Source: Incurvaria masculella
Lineage: Eukaryota; Arthropoda; Insecta; Lepidoptera; Incurvariidae
Reading direction: 5' to 3'
Assembly: GCA_946894095.1 (NCBI GenBank)
Contig: OX335660.1
Span: 67,001-131,000 of the forward strand
Length of the DNA stretch: 64,000 nt
Below the pieces are notes generated by a model. It had not been told where the DNA came from, did no database searches, and worked only from the letters and a program-made list of their open reading frames with translations. Every line of letters begins with the position of its first letter. Position 1 is the first letter of the stretch. This document shows, one piece after another, positions 22,198 to 32,790 of the stretch. A program made the translations under genes and the position numbers.

Positions 22198-23854
22198 ACA
22201 CATCCTAAATTAACTAACCAAAAAGAAAAAAGAAAAAAGAAAAAAGAATTGAAGTACAATGGACATTAATTGAAATGACCAAGATGTCATTAAGACAGTA
22301 ACAAAAACTATCAAACTGACGGTAACATTGGCAAAGTTTTGATAAACATAAATAAAGTTAGTTAATACAAAGACAATTATGCCAAGTATACTAGACATTA
22401 ATGAAATGACCAAAATGTCATTAAGACTGTAACATAAACTATCAATGTGACAGTAACATGAGTTTTGAAAAGAGAAACCTAAATAAAGCTAGTTAGTACA
22501 GTGACAATTATACAAAATAACCATGAGACGTTTTTAGTTTATGAACACGAGAAGATTCACAGAAGTTCAGAAGCCAGGCCCAGAGAAGTACTAACGTATG
22601 TAAATATTTTTTCAATTTCTACAGAACAATATCAAATTACAGATAATTTTAACCAAACAAACATTACATAGATACTATTGAAATCTTAAAGCAGTAACAC
22701 CTTATAACTAACACAAACAGGAAACCAGAGCCCATATACGTTGTTAAAGAGAAAATAATATTAATAATATAAAACTTTGTTTTTTATTAGACATTTTGTG
22801 CTAAGATATATTGGAATTTATTGAAAAGGTGCATTCACTTTACTAACTAAAGCGTTAAACATAAACAAGGTAAAGGCGACATAGTAATAACATCATAAGA
22901 GCGCAGATTTTGTTGAAGTCTAATTATTATTATACATTTTTTTATGTTTACAATTTATAAAACCAAATAAATTTAGTTGAAAGAAAAGGGTGAGTTTATT
23001 TTTATGACCAACGTTACGATGTTACTATGTTTACATTAAAAGGAAACATGAACTAAAATAATTCAAAAATAAAGTTAGAGCTAAATTTATTTTGTTTTTA
23101 AATAAAACGCAAAGTAACGGAATACAGCCGCAACGAAATTACAAGAGTTCAATGACCCGTCAGCTGATTGACGTGCTACCAAGAATTAAGTTTCGAGTTA
23201 CGAGGACAGAAGAGTCAAGGAGCGCAAAGTTTTAAAATAAGGTATGCAAATAGAAATAAATATATACACATATATGTAGAATGCTAAAAAAAGATATACA
23301 TAGGTTTAAGTAGCAGGGATAAGAGAAATAGTTACGGGACTAAGAATTCGTGGGCACACGCAAAAGTGTGAGCGCACTTAAAGTGATGTTGACTTTAATT
23401 TACGAAAAACAGAAGACGCGATAACAATAAGTTGTAAGGAGATGGGGACAGGAAACACTTGCATTCATCAACATTCAAATAACCTTACGTATCCCTACTT
23501 CTAAAATACCTTACAGGCTAGGATGGGAAAAGGGGGAGGGTGAGGTGGGGGGAAGACGAAGCTTGCTAGAGAAGAGTGGGGGGTGGGGTGAGAGGCGGAA
23601 ATTACATTACATGTTATCGTGGGTTTTATTTTTCAAATTACATCGGCATCTCTGAGTTGAGAATGCGCGACTGAGTGTTAACTATAACTAAGGCTTGCTG
23701 TAACTAGGACTAAAGCCGGTTGCAACAATAATTTAACTTTTTAGTTTTAAATTTGGATTTAGGCTTGTTTTTAAAACATAGAGTGTTTCCAACCGCACTC
23801 CGTATCGCCCCGAGAATGCGTGTATCCAATGATACACCATTCTAAGGCATATAA
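22198..23854. other. non-coding interior of the large LTR element, left part
   Basis: AT-rich with no ORF of note. Contains a purine-rich tract (AAAAAGAAAAAAGAAAAAAG type) at 22209-22250 and a worn duplication: 22258-22345 and 22385-22470 share GACATTAAT.GAAATGACCAA and AACATAAACTATCAA-like blocks. Confidence 0.5.
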
Positions 23855-25137
23855 TAGGTCGGGGAAAAAGTCTTTTCGCATTATAGTATGTATGAACTTG
23901 TAATAAAATCTCTTTGGCTATACTATTTGTATCTGGCTGGTTTTGGTATCATTGAAAGTTTAAATTTTAAAGAACATAATTCCAAATTCAAATTAGGAAA
24001 ATGTGTGATTCTCATTTGTTTTTCGTACTGTCAAAATGAGTGAATCTAATGAAGAAATTCGATACATTTTAAAATTTTACTACAAAAAAGGTAAAAATGC
24101 AACGCAAGCCGCGAAAAAAATTTGCGATGTTTATGGACCTAGTGCAGTGTCTGTGAGAGTAGCACAAATTTGGTTTAAGCGTTTTCAATCCGGAAATTTT
24201 GATGTCAAAGATGCACGTCGCTCTGGTCGCCCTATTACGGATAAAATGGATGCCATTTTTGAAAAAGTGGAGCAAGATCGGCATATCAGTAGTTACGACG
24301 TAGCTGAAGAACTAGGAATTGACCACAAAACAGTTTTGGCGCATTTGAAAAAAACTGGGTACACAAAAAAGCTCGATATTTGGGTACCTCACGAGCTCAC
24401 TGAAAGAAACCTAATGAACCGTGTACTTATTTGTGATTCTTTATTACGACGTAATGAAACCGAACCATTTTTGAAGAAGCTGATAACTGGTGATGAAAAG
24501 TGGATCACCTACGACAAGAACGTGCGAAAAAGGTCGTGGTCAAAGGCCGGTCAAGCTTCACAGACTGTGGCGAAACCCGGGTTAACTCGCAACAAGGTGA
24601 TGCTGTGTGTGTGGTGGGATTGGAAGGGCATTATTCATTATGAGCTGTTACCACCAGGCAGGACCATCGATTCTGAACTCTACTGCGAACAACTGATGAG
24701 ATTAAAGCAAGAAGTTGAGAGAAAGCGGCCGGAATTAATCAACAGAAGGGGTGTGGTTTTTCATCATGATAACGCTAGACCTCACACATCTTTAGCCACT
24801 CAGCAAAAACTAAGAGAGTTTGGCTGGGAGGTGTTAATGCATCCGCCGTATAGTCCTGACCTTGCACCTTCAGATTTCCACATGTTTAGGTCTCTTCAGA
24901 ATTCTTTAGGCAGTGTCAGGTTAACATCACGAGAGGACTGCCAAAACCACTTGTCGCGGTATATTGATCAGAAGTCCCAATATTTCTATAGCAATGGGAT
25001 CATGTCCCTACCTACAAGATGGCAAAAAGTTATCGAACAAAATGGTACCTACATACTTTAGTTAAATGTAAATAAACCATATTAAAAAATGTTTTGAATT
25101 TTCTTAAAAAATGCGAAGAAACTTTTTCCCCAACCTA
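23855..25137 (+). mobile_element. mariner element, copy 1, nested in the LTR element
   Basis: Inverted terminal repeats of about 28 bp, GGTCGGGGAAAAAGTCT at the left and the complement of GGTTGGGGAAAAAGTTT at the right, sit at a TA target (23855-23856 and 25136-25137). The element holds one uninterrupted transposase gene. It is over 98% like the copy at 55295-56562, including terminal repeats and UTRs. It interrupts the interior of the large LTR element, so it inserted later. Confidence 0.92.
24036..25061 (+). CDS. mariner transposase (DD34D)
   Basis: 341-residue transposase of the IS630/Tc1/mariner superfamily, which cuts and rejoins the element at TA sites. It has the usual mariner length. 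The N-terminal part (about 1-110) holds the two helix-turn-helix DNA-binding domains with the RRSGRP link at 61-66. WVPHELTE follows at 116-123. The catalytic triad is complete: D153 (TGDEKW), D245 (HHDNARPH) and D280 (SPDLAPSDF), with 34 residues between the last two. The start is the first ATG in the frame and the stop is TAG. Codons are all open, so it may be active. The one unusual residue is M283 in DFHMF, where the other copy and most family members have L. Confidence 0.95.
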   Translation: MSESNEEIRYILKFYYKKGKNATQAAKKICDVYGPSAVSVRVAQIWFKRFQSGNFDVKDARRSGRPITDKMDAIFEKVEQDRHISSYDVAEELGIDHKTVLAHLKKTGYTKKLDIWVPHELTERNLMNRVLICDSLLRRNETEPFLKKLITGDEKWITYDKNVRKRSWSKAGQASQTVAKPGLTRNKVMLCVWWDWKGIIHYELLPPGRTIDSELYCEQLMRLKQEVERKRPELINRRGVVFHHDNARPHTSLATQQKLREFGWEVLMHPPYSPDLAPSDFHMFRSLQNSLGSVRLTSREDCQNHLSRYIDQKSQYFYSNGIMSLPTRWQKVIEQNGTYIL

Positions 25138-26172
25138 ATATTATACAAGAGACCAAATAAATAACCAAGTGACATTTTTAATCTAAACAACTTAACCAAG
25201 GTACTGTGCTGTCTCGTGATGAGAACAAGCACATAAGTGTGGAGTTAGGCTTTTTATTTTATAGTAGGTACTCACAGAAACCGCCTACTTGTGTGTGTGA
25301 TATGAGGCTTTAATTTTGATAACGCAGGATTATCACGAAACCGTCCTGCGAGCAAAGGTAGGGCTTATTTATTAACGTGAATTCCCTTGCCAATACCGTT
25401 CACGGGATATTTTTTCAATAAGGCTTTAGATATTTACGTGCGTTCGAAAAATATTCCAAAAAAACAACCGCGCCCGACTACATGGAAAGAGGGGCGGGCA
25501 AGGGAGGGACAATTATAATGTAAGTATTCCCAAAACTAGAGTTTAAAATATAAAAAACAAGAAAATACTAAATAATAAACATTAAACATTAAAATGTTCA
25601 TGGACAAAAATAGACTAGTCTAAATAAACTTAAAAGTTAGGGAATCTAAGAATAAATATTTAAATAAATATGTCAAAGAAAATGTTTAATTGTATTGGAA
25701 TGTTCATGGGCAAAATAGCATTGTTTACCAATAAGTAGTATAATGTACAAATATGTTTAAACAACAGACAAAGATACAGACAAAAAAAAAATATTTCGAG
25801 GTTGACGCGGACGAAGCCTCAGTCTAAGAGCAAGGACAATAGTATGAAGTTAACGTTTAACTTTAATGAATGAGACAACAAAGAAAAGAGTTGAAACCGA
25901 AAAAAAATAAATTATAATTTAGTATGGACGCGAGCGAAGTCAAAATTCGAGGCTCTAAAACATGAAAATAGTGTTTATTAATTAAATTTCAGCCATATTA
26001 ATATGCAAAAAGTATTGTTTTTTTTAATGGTATTCAGATTTAAGACACCATATACAAAAGACAAGAGCAAATAAGAGACACATACAAATAACAAACAACA
26101 GAAGAAAAATATATTTTTTATGAATAAAAGATTACATGGTGCAATCCAGCCCTAACTATGAGCCTGAAGGTG

Positions 26173-26511
26173 AAGTCTGAGTTCTCACCTAAATTGGCGT
26201 TTACGGCAAACCGATCGACTGGCGTTTTCTCCAAACTCCATACAAGTTTTTACTAGATATTCTGTGGTTTTACTTCTTCAAGCTGTCAAAGTCAAACGCG
26301 GACTTCCGATTTGTATGAAAACGCGGTGTGGACGTAAACGGCAACGTCGACGTATTTACGGCAACGTTGAGTAAGCTGTCAAATCAAGCTCGGACTCGCA
26401 AATGTTAGTTCGCTTAACGCCCGCTGCGCGCGCTCTTCAATTTCTCCATACATTTTAAAACGCCAGTCGATCGGTTTGCCGTAACGCCAATTTAAGTGAC
26501 AACTTAGACTA
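26173..26511. mobile_element. MITE, long-TIR family, copy 1
   Basis: About 339 bp with inverted repeats of about 50 bp. The left end includes AATTGGCGTTTACGGCAAAC and CGATCGACTGGCGTTTT; the right end is its reverse complement. A second copy is at 56779-57104 and a fragment at 57974-58106. No ORF. The target duplication is not clear; termini read TAGTCYNAGYTGTCACYTAA. Confidence 0.7.
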
Positions 26512-27290
26512 CCGGCTCTGAACCAAAGTTAAGTCGGCTTGGCGGTTAGTTGACGCGCGGGAGCGGGCGGGGCGGGGCAGCGCGCGCCCAATGCCTACAG
26601 ACGAGTTTCCAGGAATTTGCCACCGCGCGCAGTAGCTATGCGCGTCGAGCTACGTAGGTATTTTGTGAAAAGATTCAACAAGACAAAATATACTTTAACT
26701 TTCGATTGACGAATGTAATTGACAAGTGTAGAACAGCGAATTGTAAATAGGCTACTTTATGCAGTAAAAACTGAGATGATAAAAATATATAAAAAAACTG
26801 AAGTCCATTATCGACGAGCGTATATGACTTGCCACCCAGGAGGTAGGTATCTAGAGCACAGAAAACTACAATGCGATCAACTATTCATCGTGTGACCAGA
26901 TATTTTTTTCCAGAGACATAGGTAGGTTGCCGCGATCGCGGCGCGTGACTTACGCTGCTATTTTCGAACACAGCGGCGCGTCAAGATTGACCGGACGCAA
27001 CTCGATCGTGGCACGCGGCGGGCTGCAGTGCGACGACTATAGGTAGGTATTTACAAAGAAGCGTTGTAACAATTTGTTACGCATATGCGCGGTACTATAG
27101 CAATGATGTCCGTACGATATGTAATTTAAGCGAATGCACCTTTTTATAAGCAATAAACAGTAAAGTATGTTAAATTAGGGCACATTGACTTACCTTCGGC
27201 GCTGAAAATGACCACATATAAAAGAAAAAAACATATTGCAATTAATAACAGAAGAAAATTACTACGCAAGATTCACCACAGATATTATTA

Positions 27291-27306
27291 CCACTGTCGG
27301 GCGCCA
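27291..27306 (-). promoter_or_regulatory. candidate primer-binding site
   Basis: TGGCGCCCGACAGTGG on the - strand, 3 nt inside the right LTR. It starts with TGG, as required to pair with a tRNA CCA end, and resembles the TGGCGCC-type sites of Gypsy and retroviral elements. Confidence 0.65.
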
Positions 27307-27309
27307 GTA

Positions 27310-28581
27310 TGTAGCTGTATAAATTTAAGGTTTTAGTTTATTTTGTATGAGGTTCCAGGCGAGTGTAGGAACACTGCCGGTTAAGTCCAAGAATATATAA
27401 AAAAATAATGATAAGCAGAATTACAGGAGAAGCCTCGGCTAGTAGCGGTAGAGCAAAGGGAACCCAGGGTGTGGTTCTTCCGGTGGTAAATTAAACTTCC
27501 ATTCAGCTACATGGTGGTGAATTTGCTGGCTGCTATGTTGCTGTCCTACCACCTACATCGGGAAGGGAAGGTGTCGTGTATGTACCTTGTAACGCCTCCG
27601 CCGAGTAGTTGTGTGTAGGATAGCGGTAGGGAAAGGAGGCCTAACCCAGGGAGGAGTTATTAATGTGCACCAAATTTAACATCATGTTCAGTCTATATTA
27701 CATGGGACATAAACACAGTACCAAATCTAGACTAGAGCAAGGTGAGATATAGAAAACTAGACGCTATGCATATAAGGGTAAGATGGGCTCTGGCTTCGCC
27801 TTTCAAAGAGGTTAATATCTACATATTTACAAAATTTAAATTAACAAAGAACTTATGTCTAACAGACACAACGGAGGTAATCACCAGAAGTCCAAGGTTG
27901 TATTTCGCCGCGCTTCCCCGAGCGACTTTAGTGGGGTCCTATCTCACTGATCTTGGGCATATAGTTCCAGGATAGAGGTGTGAGGGGTACCGAACACAAG
28001 AAGGTTTCGCCGACGATGCGCACGCGATGGACGTGCGCCGCGGGAGCTCGCCTCGGCTGGCGACGTCTCAGAAAGATACGCTCCGCAGCTCTGCCGGTGC
28101 TCGAGGCCGCACCCGGCCGTGGCCCGAAGCTCCGCTGCCCGGACCTGAAGCTCCGCAGGAACCCGGCAGCTCTACTCGGCCCCCCGAAGCGCCCGGCCGC
28201 GTCACCTGGCTTCCTCACGGTGCTCCACACTCGACATCGGCACCGATTAGGTTCCAACCGTCTTTCCAACTTTGAAGAGGCTCCATACGTTCGGCGGGGC
28301 TCGGCGCCCGCGCCCGAATGCCAGCGGCACGGCTTGCTCAGTCTAGTTATTGAAGGCCTGGCGCGCGCTTTGCAACAACTGTACCACGCGTGGTGTCGGT
28401 GCGGTGCTAAGCCTGTGATTGGTCCGCCGAAGACGCTATACGTTGAGGTCGCGTGCGAGAGAGAAGGAGAATGCTGACTCGCTACAATTGCGCGGGAGAA
28501 CTGGTGTTGCTATGTTGAACCGAAATGTCATAATTCTAGGGAGATTGTACAGTAATAAAAGTGTTTCGAAAACATGCTACA
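27310..28581 (-). repeat. LTR, right copy (5' LTR)
   Basis: 1272 bp, differing from the left LTR at about eight positions by eye (for example near 27327-27346, 27405, 28005, 28266 and 28561). On the - strand it begins TGTAGCATGTTTTCG and ends TATACAGCTACA. Confidence 0.85.
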
Positions 28582-28585
28582 GTAT

Positions 28586-29160
28586 GATACTTAATTTTTG
28601 GAAATATTGTCTGTATGTATGTATGTATGTTCCTCCATATCTCTTAAAACGATCATCCGAATTAAATGAAACTTAGTACAAATACGTTTAACTACCTAGG
28701 ACACAGGATAGGCTAAATATAATTTCGTTTCGCTTACGCTAAGATGTGGCTGTCATACAAACCGGAATTCTCCACCCGCCCCAGAGACAGGGGGGCGGGC
28801 GCTTACTTCTAAACCACGGAACGAATTTTTCATATAGTTCAACTAATAGGAAGAGCGATCAACGAGGAAGGTTTGTGTGTATAGTTTGTAAAATTTATAC
28901 AAACCTTACGAGAACAATGAAACCGAATTACTCGAAGTAGGTGTTAAAAAGGCCTACAGTAAAGTCCATGATATCATGTACACTCCTAAGGTACACTCAT
29001 AATAAAATGTTTAATCTATTACAGATTATTTAAAAAATAAAGATTATTTTCCGGAGCTTTTTCTACTATTGGTCACTATATATCCTTATTCAGATACACT
29101 TATCACTGACCTTCTGCATTTAATATCACATTCAATTTTTCCCATACACTATCGTACTAT
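28586..29160. other. non-coding stretch
   Basis: A short GTAT microsatellite at 28610-28631, otherwise nothing recognised. Confidence 0.35.
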
Positions 29161-29330
29161 ATGAAAATGAAAATGAAAATGAAAATGTTTATTATTGATA
29201 ATGCTTACAATTCCAATTAGATAAAGCTTATACTTACTTAATTTCTAAATTGTATTCTATGCTAAGTTATAAGTGTAAAGAATGAAAATTAAATTATCTT
29301 ATGTAACGAAAACATTATGAAGATAACAAA
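29161..29330 (-). repeat. LINE 3' tail, low certainty
   Basis: On the - strand the stretch runs through AATAAACATTTTCATTTTC, a polyadenylation signal followed by a (CATTTT)n tail as at CR1-like LINE 3' ends. No coding part is visible upstream. Confidence 0.35.
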
Positions 29331-29953
29331 TAACTTAAAAATTAGTAGCTAAAGTAAGATAATTAAAATAAATAAACAGCATATATCAACAAAAGGACCA
29401 AACACAGCTGTGACTAGGCTGACATATTGCTAAGGCTAGTCGCTGATTTTAAGTTTGGCCTGTTTCTCATTAGTGACGTTATATAAAATTATGTTACATT
29501 AGGTTTAAAAGTCAAGATAAAAGACATAGATCTAACCTGTTCATACAATTAGCACACAAATAAGTATCTTCAAATAGACTGTACAACCAAACAAGGTGAA
29601 CAAACCAAATGAGAACTAAAAATTATTTGGACGATGAGTTTCTTGGATGAGCGAAATATTTAGCGTATGTAAAGTAAAGATAAAAACATTTAATCAAAAT
29701 AAAAAAACTATATAGCTGTCGATATTTGATGTGAGAGAAGATAACGTTTAAATTTTATTTTTATTTTATATCTTTTATATATTTTATATATATTTTATTT
29801 ATATCGTTCAAAATAATAGTTTAAAAGATATCAAGGTATCAATCTCTCATATTTAGTCATTTGCTACCACTTATCCGATTTCGATGTGTTTTGTCCCCGA
29901 CGTGGTATGGGAGTAAGGACAATAAATAGGAATGTTGCGCGCTCGCGACTTAC
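29331..29953. other. non-coding AT-rich stretch
   Basis: Nothing recognised. Confidence 0.35.
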
Positions 29954-30095
29954 TTTTACTGGTGTCTTCTTCCGTCGGCGTGGGGACCCCTGGGGTTGCA
30001 GCAGGGTTCAGCACAAGAGTCTTATATTCATACGACTTTAATACGAAATCTCGCGGTTTGTTGGGGTCAACGACACACCCATTCGTCAACGCCAT
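29954..30095 (-). other. candidate coding first exon, unknown gene
   Basis: On the - strand an ATG at 30095 in an excellent context (CCAAAACATGGCG) opens 47 codons plus 1 nt before a GTAAGT donor (29953-29948). The frame starts MALTNGCVVDPNKPRDF and stays open to 29871 without splicing. Upstream sequence to about 30225 is GC-moderate and CpG-containing. No domain is recognised. It could equally be part of an unrecognised element. Confidence 0.3.
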
Positions 30096-30451
30096 GTTTT
30101 GGCGACTGACAGGTCGCCTGCGTGCGCGTTTGTTGCCAGGATGGGGCTTATTTTACCGAGGCATTACTTGGTATTTCCCGCAACACACTAAATCGCCAGA
30201 GGTGCGACCAGTGGGATAAATTGCCTTTACAAATTACTTAAGAACCTATTGCCCGATTTAAATGTGGTATCTACGTATCTACGTCTAGGCTGATTCTACT
30301 CAAAACCTACATAATATAACGAAAACAGCCAATCGGCAGAATAGATCTTTCCTTTTCAATATTTGCCTATAAATATTAAGAATAGTCGAAGAAGTGGTAA
30401 AAAAATGTTTTTTTTTTTCAGCAAATCAGGAAATTATTTTTATGTTACTGG

Positions 30452-30600
30452 ACATGGATGGCTAATATTTAAAACTGACCGTCAGATATTAGCCTAACAC
30501 AGCACATGGGAACTAGGTGCCATGCCAGAACCTTCTTTATTTTTCTCGGCTACATTAAATTGGGCGGAAAACACGGACAAATTTCATTGCCGCTTCACAT
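30452..30600 (-). mobile_element. tRNA-type SINE body, copy
   Basis: Reverse-strand copy ending in GCCATCCATGTCCAGTAAC, the 3' end also seen at 38137 and 44100. It contains CCGTGTTTTCCGCCCA and TTCTGGCATGGCACC. 5' truncated. Confidence 0.55.
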
Positions 30601-30816
30601 TACCCAACAGTGTCTCTTGAATACTAAATAACAGTGACTGCCAATTGGTATGTAAACACTCGCTTGGCTAGAGTGCTGGAGAAGTTCGCGAAAAGCATCC
30701 TCGAAGTAATGTAATGTAAGTTTTGGTCAAAATCTCTTACAGGAATCTTATTCGTATATTATTTTACAGGTTGCTCTCAAACCATTGTACTCTTTATTTT
30801 ATTGCTATATTATATA

Positions 30817-31130
30817 CTAGCTGCGGTACCCGGCTCCGCTCGGGGCAATGTCGTGATGGAATGATTTCGGTCTGAATTAGTAAAAAGTAACCCACCAAAA
30901 GGCTGGTCCAGGACTATGTATCCATCTACCAAATTTAATCAAAATCGTTTGAACCGATATGGCATGATTTAATGAAAACCTTCGACAAAGTCCCATTTAG
31001 AGCTTCGTAAACATTTGGGAGCGAATTTTAAAAGCATGTGCCGCCAGACCCTTACTGCACTGGCACTGCTACATAGAAATTGATACAAAGCAACAAAGGC
31101 GGGATTAACCCTACCACCTTCCTTACTTTT
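30817..31130 (-). mobile_element. Helitron 3' end
   Basis: On the - strand the sequence ends CCGAGCGGAGCCGGGTACCG and CAGCTAG, then T, identical in layout to the end at 17784. It carries the GTGCCAGTGCAG and GGGTTAATCCCGCC segments. It lies downstream, in the same orientation, of a helicase remnant 225 bp away, as expected for one Helitron. Confidence 0.6.
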
Positions 31131-31354
31131 ACAAAGTTTTATGAGGAAAACGAACCAAGATATTGAGTGACTCATTTTAGCATTAAACATACGATGTATA
31201 TAGAGTATATCAAACAATCAAACTAATTAACTAATTAACGAATTGAAATAATTATAAGTTAAAATACGAAACACCTTGGTAAATGGAAAATTTATGTTTT
31301 ATTTACACATATATAATACATTTACACTTTTTATTTTAGTTACTTTTTTTTTTC

Positions 31355-31620
31355 TTACAATACTTGCTTATAGACTACGTTTACAGTTTTATTGTCTGGA
31401 CTGTAAATGAACAAATTTCGAGGTGATCCTACTCGTGAGCATGCGACGTACAATTGGCCGTGTGCAAAGCATGGTTCCTTTAAGTCAACGCCACAGTATT
31501 GGAATGTTTGTGTGCTTTGTTGATAGTCATGCTGTAAGCCAATTTCACCGGGAATTGTAAGCGTTTAAAAGTGAAGGGCAATCCATTTGATATTAAAGGT
31601 ATCCGTGGTATAAATACTAT
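31355..31620 (-). pseudogene. Helitron helicase C-terminus
   Basis: On the - strand: VFIPRIPLISNGLPFTFKRL, then QFPVKLAYSMTINKA. A small frameshifting deletion removes the expected QG, and the frame then continues QTFQYCGVDLKEPCFAHGQ, LYVACSRVGSPRNLFIY and ends at a stop at 31357-31355. This is the C-terminal end of the PIF1-like helicase of Helitron Rep/Hel proteins; HGQLYVACSRV is helicase motif VI. The rest of the helicase and the Rep nuclease are absent. Confidence 0.85.
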
Positions 31621-31668
31621 CTTCGATCTGGATCTTCTAGACCGATTACAGGAGTTTTACACATTTTA

Positions 31669-31802
31669 GAAATATCTAGATCATTCCAGAAAGTAGAACT
31701 TTCTAGAACATTCCAGATCGACTACAACAGTTGTACACAATTTAGAACTATCTAGATTATTCCAGAAAGTTTTAGAACTTTCTAGATCATTCCAGAAATT
31801 TC
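31669..31802. promoter_or_regulatory. dense heat-shock-element array
   Basis: Alternating GAA and TTC triplets at strict 5-bp spacing, the binding pattern of trimeric heat-shock factor. At 31745-31802 there are 12 consecutive units in phase, 8 exact and 4 with one mismatch (exact TTC at 31760, GAA 31765, GAA 31775, TTC 31780, TTC 31790, GAA 31795, TTC 31800). At 31696-31713 there are 4 exact units in a row, with a further run at 31669-31691. The array lies 5' of the helicase remnant on its strand. Factor binding is inference. Confidence 0.6.
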
Positions 31803-32200
31803 CGATCCAAACTCCCTTACTCCCACCGGGAGACCAAGAGGTATTTACCACCCCAACGGGAAGTTGATTGGAGTTAGTGGAGATAGAGAAAATCCTGTCT
31901 TTACGTACGCACATTAGCATTTTATATATATATATATAGATTTATTTACTTTTATTTTGACTCTTTGTTTAGAGGTCACTGTAGTAGTTCATGACAGAAA
32001 TAAAAGTATTAAAACTAAAACGTACAAAGTTTTCACTACTATTTAATGTTGCCACTGGAGTAGTGCCTCGCTTTAAGGTCTTTGCTTGCGGCGACGTTAG
32101 GTTTGGGTCTCCTCTTTCCCTAAAATATGGTTGACAGAGGCGATGGCTGAGCCCGGCGTGATGCTCGTGAACGGGTGCTGTTTGTGGGGACTGGCTTGCT
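31803..32200. other. unassigned stretch beside the Helitron remnant
   Basis: The - strand frame 31920-31681 (79 codons) runs through the heat-shock-like array and is probably a by-product of it. A TA run lies at 31923-31940. It may be Helitron interior; I cannot define the left boundary. Confidence 0.3.
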
Positions 32201-32477
32201 CCAATTGGAAACATGTTAGATGGCGGACATAGTCTTTACAAATAAACTGATATTTGTCATGAACTGTTGCATATGATATTAATTGTTTGTACTTTATACT
32301 TTTGTAAACTTGTATATTGTATACTTTTCGACTATGAAAAAAAAAAACAGCGGAGTTTCTTGCCAGTTCTTCTTCGCTGGGATTGCCGAACTGGCTAATG
32401 ATAAAATGATAAAATATGACAAATCCGAGTGAAGTGTACTGCCTATGGATGATGAATAAACAATAAACAATAAACAA
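32200..32477 (+). repeat. retroelement 3' end with (AATAAAC)n tail
   Basis: Ends in three AATAAAC units at 32456-32476, a microsatellite tail typical of a LINE or SINE 3' end. CGGAGTTTCTTGCCAGTTCT upstream is of the kind seen near LINE ends in Lepidoptera. No catalytic coding part. Confidence 0.4.
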
Positions 32478-32790
32478 TGTAGTCGTTCACCACGATAACG
32501 CGTCGTCTCCACACACTCGTAACGCATGCGTATTGGAAGGCTTCAAATGTAGAACTGATGTCGCATCCGCCGTGCAGCCCACACCTTGCGACTTATTTTT
32601 GTTCCGAGAATTAAATATAAGCTTTCTGAGTTAACGATTTACAAGCCTGGACGCGGTGTTAAGTGCGTTCCACGAAACCATTGAAGAGTTACCTAAGAAA
32701 TTCTCGTCCAGCTGCTCTTTACAACGGATGAAACGATTAAAACAAATGCATTTATCGTGAGGGAATATCTTTGTAAAACAATAAATGTAT
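32478..32790 (+). pseudogene. mariner transposase C-terminal relic
   Basis: The + strand reads VVHHDNASSPHTRNA, then PTPCDLFLFREL, and FHETIEELPKKF, with several stops and indels. The HHDNA...PCDLFLF pair is the second and third catalytic-Asp region of a mariner transposase. It is unrelated to the intact mariners in detail. Only the last third survives. Confidence 0.6.

Larger units (their letters stand above)
25138..27309. other. non-coding interior of the large LTR element, right part
   Basis: No coding capacity on either strand. Holds a MITE at 26173-26511, GC-rich DNA at about 26550-27045, and on the - strand the leader with the splice donor and primer-binding site next to the right LTR. 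Confidence 0.5.
20922..28585 (-). mobile_element. large non-autonomous LTR retrotransposon
   Basis: Direct LTRs of 1272 bp each (20926-22197, 27310-28581), both TGTAGC...GCTACA, are flanked by the 4-bp duplication GTAT at 20922-20925 and 28582-28585. I count about eight LTR differences by eye, so insertion is recent. A 16-nt primer-binding-site candidate, TGGCGCCCGACAGTGG, lies on the - strand at 27306-27291, 3 nt from the right LTR; this sets the orientation. A good splice donor (AAG/GTAAGT) follows at about 27194-27188 (-). No convincing polypurine tract was found beside the left LTR on that strand, which is a caveat. The interior, 5.1 kb including a nested mariner, encodes no Gag or Pol. 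Confidence 0.8.

Noticed and set aside
20922..28585. Segmental duplication instead of LTRs
   Set aside because: Exact TG..CA ends, equal lengths, a 4-bp duplication and a primer-site candidate fit an LTR element better.
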